Of a stretch of 10,345 nucleotides of DNA, positions 1 through 8,994 are shown piece by piece. The notes beneath the pieces were generated by a model. That model was not told the DNA's origin. It saw only the letters and a program-made list of their open reading frames with translations, and searched no databases. The DNA is from Smittium mucronatum (Eukaryota; Kickxellomycota; Harpellomycetes; Harpellales; Legeriomycetaceae), in the NCBI GenBank assembly GCA_001953115.1, contig LSSL01004364.1, forward strand, positions 1 to 10,345, written 5' to 3'. Within the stretch, counting starts at the first letter, position 1. Every line of letters begins with the position of its first letter. The position numbers and the translations under genes are program-made.

Positions 1-387
1 TAGTTGAGGCAGCGGGGTAAGTGGGACCCCTGGTTGTTGATGCAGCCGAAGATTCCGGCCCTGCGGAAGTTGAAACGGCAGAGTAGACCGGACCAGCGGT
101 CGTTGAGGGAGCATCGTATGCATCATAATAAGCGGGACCAGTAGAAAGATAAATTGTATCTATAGTGATACTGGGACTGGAATAAAAAGTGGGGGCATAC
201 GAGTAATAATGGGCGGGACTAACTACTGGACCAGCAGTAGGGAGTACAGCTTCATTTGACGAAGTGCGATTCGAACGGGGTTTGCATTTTTTGTAAGTTC
301 TTGAGTTTTTTGCATCAGAACCTAGGAAAAAGACGGAAAATGGGTTTGATATTTTGAATAATGATAATTTAAATTTGGGTAGAAAAA

Positions 388-429
<42 letters not shown>

Positions 430-476
430 GAAATGGCCAAGAGAGCGATAAAAAGACCGGAAATTGAGATCGACAT
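1..476 (-). CDS. Secreted Ser/Thr/Pro/Tyr-rich protein, 5' part, two exons
   Basis: Exon 1 runs 476-428 and exon 2 runs 321 to beyond position 1; no stop codon is reached, so the C-terminus is missing. The ATG at 476-474 opens a typical signal peptide (MSISISGLFIALLAIS, then G-S-D-A) with a hydrophobic core at residues 7-15 and a likely cleavage after Ala20. Exon 1 ends in phase 1 (G) and exon 2 starts GT, rebuilding a Gly codon and keeping 123 residues open. The mature part begins with a basic stretch (YKKCKPRSNR, residues 26-35) holding the only Cys (29) and an N-glycosylation sequon (N34-R-T36). It then becomes rich in Ser, Thr, Pro, Ala and Tyr, with Gly-Pro pairs at residues 47, 78, 93, 104 and 115 in an imperfect T-x-G-P-x-Y style repeat. 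I do not recognise a named family. Secretion and a wall or matrix role are inferred. About half of exon 2 is G+C, far above its surroundings, which supports coding. Base -3 of the ATG is C, a weak start context. Confidence 0.72.
322..427 (-). other. Intron of the secreted-protein gene (GT-AG, 106 nt)
   Basis: On the minus strand the donor reads TCAG|GTATAT (G at 428, GT at 427-426). The acceptor reads TCTTTTTCCTAG|GTTCT (AG at 323-322), after a pyrimidine-rich tract. The length is not a multiple of three. Retention of the intron would bring a TAA at 371-369 into the exon 1 frame. The donor-proximal part is a (TA)15 repeat followed by 14 T. I saw no clear CTAAC-type branch site near the acceptor. 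Support comes from the matching phases and from a signal peptide appearing exactly upstream of the donor. Confidence 0.7.
383..426. repeat. A14 run plus (TA)15 microsatellite inside the intron
   Basis: Fourteen A (383-396) are followed directly by fifteen TA units (397-426). On the gene's strand this is a TA repeat that starts inside the 5' splice site and runs into a T14 tract. It makes up 44 of the 106 intron bases and is likely to vary in length between strains. Confidence 0.97.
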
Positions 477-1761
477 TAGAGAATCGTAAAATATTGAGTA
501 TCGGTAAAAAAAGGAATAATTCGTAATTAATGGATAAAATAACGTTAAGTATTGCTATGAGAAAAATATATCACAACTAAACTAATTGCTGGTTCGGACG
601 TTAAAGGGAAACATAAAATATAATTTAATCCTATTTTTGATATTAAAAAAGCAAGGGAAGTGATAAAGTTTTTATATAAGGAGAGAGCTCGGCCTCTATG
701 TGGACTGGATTTTGAGTAGGTAGTCTTTCTGATTCAGAAAAGTTTAATGGCGTTGTAACACGACTCTCTAATTATCATCTTTTAGCTAATTAAATCTATA
801 ATTCTAGAAAAAGATCTGGATATATATGATTTATGCTCTTTTTTTCAGATAAAAAACATAAAATTACACCAATTTGCAAATTGATTATTAAAATAATAAA
901 TGTTAACTGACTCTCCGAATTTCAACGAGGTGATGATTTGTTAATTTGGGGCCGTGGTATAATATTTCTATGAGGAGAAAAAAGTAATTTTCTAGCATAT
1001 TTTTGGTACCACTTGGGATATCATAACTAAACAAAAATTATTGTCATTCTATTTTTTAGATATTCGACTAATTTAAATTTCTAGCCTTTTTTATAAATAA
1101 AGCATTAAAATACACGTATTAGCCAAAAATCAAGGGGCAGAAATATGCACTTGAATCTGCGTAAATTGTATTCTGCTTTCGGTAAATTAACTAATTCCAG
1201 ATAACAACCATCAGAAGTCAGCGAATATATCTCTACAGTTTATAGTGAGCTGAATTCTGGATCATTATATAATCAATAAATGTGTTATGATGGTTTACAA
1301 ATTAGATAAATTTTACACGACAGTCTAAAAAATGTGAAAAAAAATTATCTTCCGCAAATTTTGGCGAATAGAAGTTTGTACATTTTTCGAAAGTATAAAG
1401 ATCCTTCCAATTCAAGAAACTCTTTTCTGAATCGTTTATTTTTTTTATTGCTTATTCCGTCAGATGCTTTTTGAAGTCAACTTGAATAGCTTTATGGCTA
1501 ATTTCGAAAAGATGATAAGACTAATAACCCTATTAATTTCTGCTAGAGCATTAAAAGTGTATCAAAAACGATTCAATTTAACCAGGTAAATAGATTCCTT
1601 TATAGAGAGATAACTGAATACTAATTTAATGACACACTCAAAAGAATTAGATTAGTTGATCTATAGATATTGCCCCCTTAAAAGATCTGGCAGTTATTTA
1701 GATATCAATAGAAAATCGGTTTAATTATTTTTATTTTTTGTCAAGGAATTTTATAAAAATC

Positions 1762-1977
1762 TTATTCTGAATACATAATACCAGGCCTACAAATAAATTT
1801 AATTAGGGCCAAATCTTCAAACTTGACTTTTGAATCAAAAATACATTTGATTTGTATAGCAATTTTAATTGGATCTCCCCTTACTAGGCTGGCGATACCA
1901 AAAAACCACATCTTACGAGCAAAAAAATGTATAAGCACACAATATATTGGGCTAATCATAATATATTTCCAAAGTAA
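1762..1977 (-). other. Short open frame of uncertain status, possible fossil
   Basis: The frame is open for about 70 codons, with an ATG at 1959 (MISPIYCVLIHF) and a stop at 1762-1764. It contains a plausible-looking stretch (SLVRGDPIKIAIQIKC) but no domain, signal peptide or codon pattern I can name. The same frame continues upstream with three stops back to another ATG near 2040 (MKTNIVGGTQK). At this base composition an isolated frame of this length is expected by chance in several kilobases, so I do not call a gene. Confidence 0.15.
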
Positions 1978-2185
1978 ACATCACATTTACCAATAGAAAC
2001 TAAATTATTTTTGAGTCCCACCAACAATATTGGTTTTCATTGGCCATTTTTATACATAGAACATATAGATAGGATATTAGGGCAAATTCGTGTCTCCAAC
2101 GCAAGGGACTTCTTAAAAAAAACAGATGGAAAAAAAATTATGCAGACTGGTTTCATAAAAATTTGTATTTGATAATAAATAGTTT

Positions 2186-2218
2186 CCGAAATAGTTGAAA
2201 ACTGACCGAAATAGTTGA
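2186..2218. repeat. 13-bp direct repeat with a 20-bp period
   Basis: CCGAAATAGTTGA occurs at 2186-2198 and again at 2206-2218. The flanks of both copies are partly alike, so this is a tandem duplication of about 20 bp. Confidence 0.9.
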
Positions 2219-2293
2219 TCTTTTATAATACATGATTCTATTGGTAGATAACATATGCAAAAACTATGCTAAGAAACAATTCAAGCTGTTAAA

Positions 2294-2770
2294 TTATTTA
2301 CCTGACTTTTTGCTATTTTTTTTTGTGCGACAGAATCCCAAAACAAATAAATTATAGTGTGAAATATATGGTGTATTACGTTGTTTGTTATGATTTTACA
2401 AATCTTCAGCTATATACGGGCATCTCCATATTTCCGATTTGAGTTTTCGCAAGTAAATTCTTTTGCCAAAGACCTTAACATTAAATGCTACAACGCAATT
2501 AGCCGACTAAAAAAAATATGAAGAATGTTTATTATTATCAGGTATATTTTTTATAAGCTATAAAAAGTCAGAAACTGTAAATGTATGCGGTAGAATCTCT
2601 ATAAAAAAATAACAACCAACTAGTAGCAACCATTCTTTGATAATTGGAGTCAGTTTTGCCCAGTATCGTCCGCAATCAGAAATTATTAACACAAACCCCC
2701 GCTTATCATAACTGTAATATTTACCATAGCCAAAAAAAAAAAGTGCGAATATCTGTGTTCCCACGTTTCC
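2294..2770 (-). other. Stop-poor minus-strand frame, possible decayed coding sequence
   Basis: One minus-strand frame has only three internal stops (2560-2558, 2509-2507, 2398-2396) across about 158 codons, giving open segments of 70, 16, 36 and 33 codons. The first segment has no ATG start (the nearest start-like codon is GTG at 2764). It includes a stretch such as GFVLIISDCGRYWAKLTPII; the third includes FGKRIYLRKLKSEIW. A random frame at about 33% G+C should hold around a dozen stops. No family is recognised. It may be a relic of a mobile element or gene, or a chance run once all frames and windows are counted. Confidence 0.2.
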
Positions 2771-2885
2771 TCAAATATAAAGATTGGTTATATTATACTT
2801 CATAACATAAAAGGCTCAATACGCTATTATTACTGATGGCTAAATAAAAACAATGGTAGTTTTTTACTTTGCTTGTGTGCTTAGT

Positions 2886-2900
2886 CATTGCGCAGCAATG
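2886..2900. other. Short perfect hairpin
   Basis: CATTGC and GCAATG flank the three-base loop GCA, in a locally GC-richer spot (TCATTGCGCAGCAATGCG). There is no T-run or neighbouring gene end to make it a terminator. The role is unknown. Confidence 0.6.
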
Positions 2901-3433
2901 CGTTTGAAGTTAATTCTGTTTACAGAAATTTTTTGGCCTTACCTAATTTCAGATAGTGTTATTTTTGAAGCTGAGATCTATTTTTTCCTATTTCATTATA
3001 ACTGGTTTAATAATTTTATAAATGGGTGATGTTTTATAGCAGACATAACAATGGATCATTTCTGATAAAAATAAATGGCCATTTAAGAGACAGGCTTTCT
3101 GTATTATTAAACTGCAAGAGTTACCTATACTTTTAACAGATATCTACTTTCTATTGGTAAATTTTGAGAAGATAGTACGCATCCGCAGTTTTCTATTCTC
3201 TTAAATAAATATGTATTTTTGCCTCCATCAAATAAAGGTTAATTTGGCTAACAAGTTATTAAATCCTCAAGCTTACAATTATTATCTAATAATCACTTTA
3301 TTATTCCAGTATCTAACTTAGCCGCTATTTAACTACTGCTCACCAAACAAAATTCCCCGGTCTATACTGGAGTACATATTCCCGAAAATTGCCTCAAAGA
3401 ATACAGGCACCAAATAAAAGTCTTTTTTTTCAA

Positions 3434-3490
3434 AGTGGAAACTTATGTTTTTTTTTTGTATCACGGAATTTTATTAGTGGAAACTTATGT
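3434..3490. repeat. 15-bp direct repeat 42 bp apart
   Basis: AGTGGAAACTTATGT occurs at 3434-3448 and exactly again at 3476-3490. A T-run and ordinary sequence lie between. A 15-base exact match this close is unlikely by chance and points to a local duplication. Confidence 0.9.
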
Positions 3491-4181
3491 ATTAAATCTC
3501 TATACTTTTGAAAATTTGAAAATACTATGAAAAGATGGGGGATTCTCTTAGAGAGCGGACACTTTGCTATTAAAACTTTAATACTTTATTAATTTGGAAA
3601 ACCAGCATGGTTTATGAGTAAAGTTATTGGATAATTCAAATCTTAAATAAAAAAATAAATCTTCTATTGGAAAAATGTCGATGATTTATTTGAGCTGGAT
3701 TTTTTCCAACTTTTATTGGACTGGCGATGATTAAATAGTATTATGGTCAATTGTTTCTATAGTAAAAAAAGTCTGGTTTTGAAAAGAATCTTCCAGATAA
3801 TACGTAAATTTATTATACCATGACTGTTTGCATACTACTATTTAGTCTACTTTTTTTCCTATCATTTTGCATAATTAAGATGGTTTTGAAAAATAAATTT
3901 AGCTTACTTTTTAAAACTACGCATGAAAATAGTTGATTTTTAATATTTTATATTTATTGGCTAAAAAGTATACGAAATGTCCAGTATGTCAATCAGTAGT
4001 GTACCAATAGTCCATGCACCAAATTTATTGGCAAATCCAAAATTGTAATCCCAAAATGTTTTTGCAATAGAAAAGATATGGAAAACTAAATTTCATTATG
4101 TGCCTCTATCTTTATTGGCTTAGTAATTACAAATTCAAACTTGGCCAATTTTATGACTAGAAAATAAAATTCTGCCTCGAA

Positions 4182-4193
4182 CCCCCCCCCCCC
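4182..4193. repeat. C12 homopolymer at a composition boundary
   Basis: Twelve C in a row, preceded by CTCGAA and followed by GCATATT. It sits where G+C drops from about one third to under a fifth. Such a run is striking in DNA this poor in C, and it may be a polymerase-slippage hot spot or an assembly-sensitive site. Confidence 0.97.
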
Positions 4194-4411
4194 GCATATT
4201 TTATTTTATTTACAACAAAAAGCTAGAATTTTTTTATTTCCGAATTTATAATGCGTATACTTGTATAAAAATCTATAATTTTAATTACCTGGTATTATTT
4301 TTCTCTTTTAGTCATCACTAAGTAAATTTTATTAAATTCAATTTCTCCCGTAAAAGTACTACATGTTTATCAATAAACATTGAGATATGATACTAATTTT
4401 TTTTTCAGTAT

Positions 4412-4427
4412 TATATATATATATATA
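4412..4427. repeat. (TA)8 microsatellite
   Basis: Eight uninterrupted TA units follow a run of T and CAGTAT. Confidence 0.95.
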
Positions 4428-5349
4428 CTACCTTTATTTGAAAAATAATCAGAGTACATGTTTTTATATTGAATAAAACACATTTTGATATGATTTAAAA
4501 TATGCGCTATATTATATGAATTAATCATTTCTATTTAATTTAAAAGAGATAAAATAAGTTTTATCCCAGTAAAAGTTATTCTGAGTTTCAACTTTACTAT
4601 TATCATTGAATATATTATCTGGTAACAGACATAAATATGTTCTATTTTTGATCTTTGGTCTTAAAAAGTAATGTAACTTTTTTGAAGTGTAATCATTTCA
4701 ATAAATTTACATTCCTATTTTTTAATCGGCCCCAAAACTTTGTACAGAATTTTATGAGATATTATTCTATAAAAAAAATTATAATAAACTCTATTTTAAA
4801 TATTCCTAAGATTTTACTGTAAAGATATTATTAAGAATTGATTGTATTTTTATATTTTAAGAATGTATTATGAATTTATAAAGTCTGTATATCTTTAAAA
4901 AATATATAAAATAGACGTTATTTTGCTAAATTGCCTAAATTTATGATCAATTTAAATTATTTTAAAAAAAAAACAGGTGTATATACTTTTATGACAAAAT
5001 TTTCATAAAAAAATAGTTATGCATTAAAAATTTATGATTATACATACAGAAGATATTAATAAACTCCATTAAAATAAAAACTATAGAAAAAAAAATCACT
5101 TCAACAACTTTTTATTGATGCTACACATTTTATATTTTTCGAAATTCTTTTTATAAATCTGGATCATCTTAAATTCAAATTATACTGAAAATAAGCTGAA
5201 CCGCTTTTTATTTTTTATCGCGCTATTCAAAAATCAGTCAAAAGATCAAAAAAAAACCGTTGATGTAATGGAAAATGTTTAATTTTTGTTATATCAGGTA
5301 TCTTGAGAATGGGTGATTATCAAAAATGCTATTAAACTTCTCAGAAACG

Positions 5350-5363
5350 AAAAAAAAAAAAAA
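5350..5363. repeat. A14 homopolymer
   Basis: Fourteen A between ACG and CGTC. No target-site duplication is visible around it, so it is not a clear retroposon tail. Confidence 0.95.
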
Positions 5364-6430
5364 CGTCAATAAAAACTTATTTATTAATTATAATAAAAAA
5401 ATTTTAAATCCATAAAATTTATTTATTTTTGAAAAAAAATTCAAAAAAAAAATCTCTATTTGCTCGATATGGGAAATTTTGGTGTTTTAGAGCAAAAAAA
5501 CGATCATTAACTTTTGATTTTATTAATAAACTTTGATTTTGGGGATATAGACTTGAAAATTTGATAATTTAATAAGTGAAAAATATTTAATAATAATTTA
5601 ATTTAATTTAGTCTCATTATACTGAAATAAAATTAGACATGAAAAAAATATTTCATAAATAAAATCCAATTAAACAAGTATATTTGCTTTTATAATTATT
5701 TAATTTTTGTTTATGAAGGTTTTATGTGTTTTTTTTATAGATCATTCAAGCTAAATTTATTACAATTTATACTAAAAAAATTATTATTAGACTGAAATAC
5801 GTATTTTAAATTGTTTTTTTATTAAATGGGATATTATTTTATTGAGCTATTTATTTAAAGATATTAATATTTTATCCTTTTTTTTTTGCTTTATTTAATA
5901 TCAAATTCCTTGGAGGATAAATAATATATAAATCGGAATTCATAAGAAATAGACGCGTTAAAATAATTTTATTTTTATTAAAAACCGACTAAATTTAATA
6001 TTTTTAGATTTTTTTTATATGTATTAATATATATTAGCGGATTCTAGAATTTTTTAATATTTCAAAATCATTTTAAAAGAATTTAATCTAGGTAAAATAA
6101 TTCAATAATATATTAAATCTAAAATAAATTACTTTTTTATTTTAAAAAATTTATTTTATCAAGAAATAAATTTTAAATAATCTTTATAATAAATATAAAT
6201 GTATTTTCGAAAAGTTTACTTTAATTTTATAAGTTTTTAAAAGTAAATGTATTCTAATAAATCTAAAATAATTATTGATTATCGCTTACATATCATCTAA
6301 TATATGTGACACTCCAAAACTAAGTTATTTTTATGGCTATATTATCAATGAAATTAAACTCTATTTTCAATCATATTACCACTATTTTGTGTTATGGAAA
6401 TTCAGATTATAAAAATCAACTTCTTTCTGA

Positions 6431-6450
6431 ATATATATATATATATATAT
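6431..6450. repeat. (AT)10 microsatellite
   Basis: Ten AT units, followed by a T/G-rich stretch. It lies about 140 bp left of the first ~21-nt repeat array. Confidence 0.95.
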
Positions 6451-6585
6451 TTTGGTTTTTTTTATATCAAAATAGATAAATATTATTTGGTTGTAAATTT
6501 ATTTATTTAAAAAAATCAATCTTTACATCTTTTTATAAAAAAATTTCAGAATAATTAATAGTTAAAAAGTAAATTTTAATTGGAC

Positions 6586-6700
6586 ACAGTGCATTTAAAT
6601 TCAAAAAAAGCGAAAAAAAAAAAATTAGGAAAAAGTGCAATAAATTCCAGAATATGTAACTGAAAATTCGGAAAAATTAAGACCTAATTCGGAAATTATG
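6586..6700 (-). repeat. Left array of a degenerate ~21-nt repeat (inverted copy)
   Basis: Units read on the plus strand as GGAAAAAGTGCAATAAATTC (6628-6647), a 22-nt variant (6648-6669) and GGAAAAATTAAGACCTAATTC (6670-6690), with further diverged units to the left around 6590-6627. The reverse complement matches the array at 7614-7780. Two blocks are perfect: 20 bp (6590-6609 against 7712-7731) and 17 bp (6638-6654 against 7671-7687), joined by a similar segment with few mismatches. Confidence 0.75.
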
Positions 6701-7613
6701 TGTAGCCTTACAAGACCTCAGGTCCTGTATTACTTATATTTTTTTTTCAGATCATAATGAGATAAATATTATAGCTATCTAATTTTTTTTATTATTAAGA
6801 TTTTTGAAAAGGTATATTTATACCATTTTTTGAGTTCACTTATATCTTTAAACACTCAAGATATATTAAATCTAGAATTATAATCTTCTGGTATATTAAA
6901 CCGGTTATTGTTACTTTTTATAATTATAAAATATATTTCTATTAAAAATGATGCTTTTTTAATTTTCAATTCAAGATTTCCAGTTTAATGAACACGATTA
7001 GTTTTAATCAATTAAAAAAACCATATCTCATGTACTTAATTATTTAATTTCCATTTTTTTATTCATAACACTGGATACCTCTGAAACCAATCTTTTATAG
7101 AGGATATTTAAATCACTAATTTTAAATTATTAAACTACGTATTAAGCACTGTGATTAATTTATTAATCTGCATTTTTGAAGAGTTAAATTTATTTGGCTA
7201 CAAATATTTTCAATAAAAATAATATAAAAGAGAAATCATCTCCTGTATACACCCAATTATGTATAAATTTTTGATACTTTAAATTGAAATTTTATTAAAA
7301 ATTAAGTGAGAGCATACAATATTTTTGAGATAAATCAGAATTTTTACAGCTTGATAAGCTCAAAACTATTATGTAAGATTTTTGAGTGTGTTTTTTATAA
7401 TATAATCCAAAAAAGGACAGTAAGCTATAATTAAAATGGCACTAGTTTATCTTGGGTTTATATAATTTATAAATTTTTATTTTTTAAGATTAGTTTCGAT
7501 AATTTTCAGCAAACTTGATTAATTTAATATTATATTGGATTTTTTTTTATGTGATTTAATAATTGTATCAAAAGTTTACGTATATTTTTTTATACCTATT
7601 TACCACTTATACC

Positions 7614-7780
7614 AAATTTAAATTCACTTTTTTCAAATTTTATCTTACTTTTTTTGAACTTTAAATCACTTATTCTGGAATTTATTGTACTTTTTCCCAA
7701 TTTATTCTCATTTTTTTTGAATTTAAATGCAATTTTTTCAGTTTAAATTTATTTTTTTCATAATCGAATTTATATTTTCA
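7614..7780 (+). repeat. Right array of the degenerate ~21-nt repeat, eight units
   Basis: Eight consecutive units of 20-22 nt start at 7614, 7635, 7657, 7679, 7699, 7720, 7741 and 7761. Each begins with an AATTT/AATTTAAAT-like segment and ends in a T-run closed by C, G or CA. A rough consensus is AATTTAAATNCACTTTTTTC. The central units (7671-7731) are the best match to the inverted array at 6590-6654. Unit divergence is high, so the array is old or was never tightly homogenised. Confidence 0.75.
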
Positions 7781-8130
7781 GAATTTGGAAGTGAAAATGT
7801 GTAGTAGAAAAAAAAATTAACATAATTTTTGATATTTTTATCTTTAAAAAACTATCACAACCTTCAAAGATTCTAAATATACTCTGGTTGGTCCATTTAC
7901 TTTTTTTAAAAGGATTTTTTAAGGATTCCTGAAAATTGAAAATAATTTAAATGCTTTTTTAAAATAATAAAAAAATTTCAATTATTTTTTAAACCAAAAA
8001 AACCTAGTTTTACAATCAATATTTAGCTTTTAATAAGATTTAATAAACATTCATATTTTTTTAAATAATTTTTTTGTTAAAAATGTATATATATCAGCAA
8101 TTTGTACCAAAAAATACATAATGATATTAA

Positions 8131-8154
8131 ATTATTATTATTATTATTATTATT
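8131..8154. repeat. (ATT)8 microsatellite
   Basis: Eight ATT units without interruption, followed by TTAACATC. Confidence 0.95.
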
Positions 8155-8283
8155 TTAACATCTTATACAAGGAATAAAAAGCCTTATTTTTATAATTATT
8201 GTTATATTTTTTTCAAAAAAAATCCCTAAATACTTTTAATTTAAGGTTTAATTGATTTTAAATTTTAGATTAGGACCTATCTT

Positions 8284-8430
8284 TAAGATTAAACTGAATA
8301 TGAACTTTTTCGTTTTTTTTTTGTGGTTTACTTAATCCAAAAATTTTAATGTTGTAAAAAAGTACTGAAATGCATGTTATTTTCCGCATAAATCTTAAAA
8401 TAAACTGAAAATTGAATTTTTCATTTTTTT
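8284..8430. repeat. Diverged direct repeat, two copies
   Basis: Segments 8284-8319 and 8396-8430 share AAACTGAA followed by a T-run, C, and a second T-run, with about 28 of 36 positions alike by eye. A third AAACTGAA in similar context (CTTAAAATAAAACTGAA) lies at 9631-9647. Low complexity makes the homology uncertain. Confidence 0.4.
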
Positions 8431-8933
8431 AACTTATAATTTATTTCTATTAAATCTTTAAATTTAAGATTTTCGATAATTATCTAATATAAAATCACAC
8501 TAGTTACTAAAAAAAAAATTTCTGTTATAAATTTTTTAAAAAATATAATATAGTAAAATATGAAGTTATTTGAGCTTGATAGTTGGAATAAATATTATTA
8601 ATTACTGTATTACTATATTTTGGATAATTAAAATCCTATTAAGCGAATTAAAAATTTATTATATTTTTTTCGTAATAAATAGGCGCTAATATTGCGAAAT
8701 TTTAACTCGAAGTTATAAAAATATATCAAATAATATCTATTTATCTCGAAATTTAATTTGAATTTTTATTAATTTAATCGAATTTCGTTTAAAAAAGAGC
8801 CATTTTGTTTTAATAAAAAAATTTATAAATATAAGTATATTTTTTATAAAGGGATATAAAGGCTATAATTTATAAATTTTATGAATTTATAAAAACTAAT
8901 TTTTGGATTTTTTAACATAAATTTCTGTATATT

Positions 8934-8994
8934 CAGTCTTGAACTATTTTCCTTGAGGTATGGAGCTGCTAGAACGGAAAATTGGAGTTGAGTG
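8934..8994. other. GC-richer islet inside the AT-rich block
   Basis: About 26 of 61 bases are G or C (roughly 43%), against 10-20% around it. On the minus strand it lies in a frame open for about 77 codons (9077-8847) that includes LAAPYLKENSSRLN but has no early ATG. At this AT content one such frame somewhere in 5 kb is not surprising. It could be a relic exon, a conserved element or a repeat fragment; nothing identifies it. Confidence 0.35.

Larger units (their letters stand above)
477..4181. other. Intergenic DNA upstream of the secreted-protein gene, no gene supported
   Basis: About 3.7 kb with roughly one third G+C where counted and stop codons in all frames. Short A/T runs are common but the long ones typical of the next block are fewer. 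The first few hundred bases should carry the promoter of the minus-strand gene. An AT-rich box at about 564-571 reads ATATATTT on the minus strand, some 90 bp before the ATG, and is one of several TATA-like candidates; none can be singled out. A small inverted repeat at 726-740 (TTTCTGA-T-TCAGAAA) has no terminator-like context. Other contents are listed separately: two local duplications, a hairpin, a TATTGG cluster and a few stop-poor minus-strand frames. Confidence 0.7.

Noticed and set aside
264..284. tRNA T-arm-like word (GTTCGAATC on the minus strand)
   Set aside because: The stem bases do not pair and the other tRNA arms are absent; it lies inside the coding exon (residues P-R-S-N-R).
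3964..4092. 43-codon minus frame with a protein-like stretch (FWDYNFGFANKFGAWTIG)
   Set aside because: Dense stops on both sides in the same frame and a length compatible with chance; kept only as context for possible decayed repeats.
5350..5363. Poly-A tail of a retroposed sequence
   Set aside because: No target-site duplication or retroelement sequence precedes it, and A-runs are common throughout the block.
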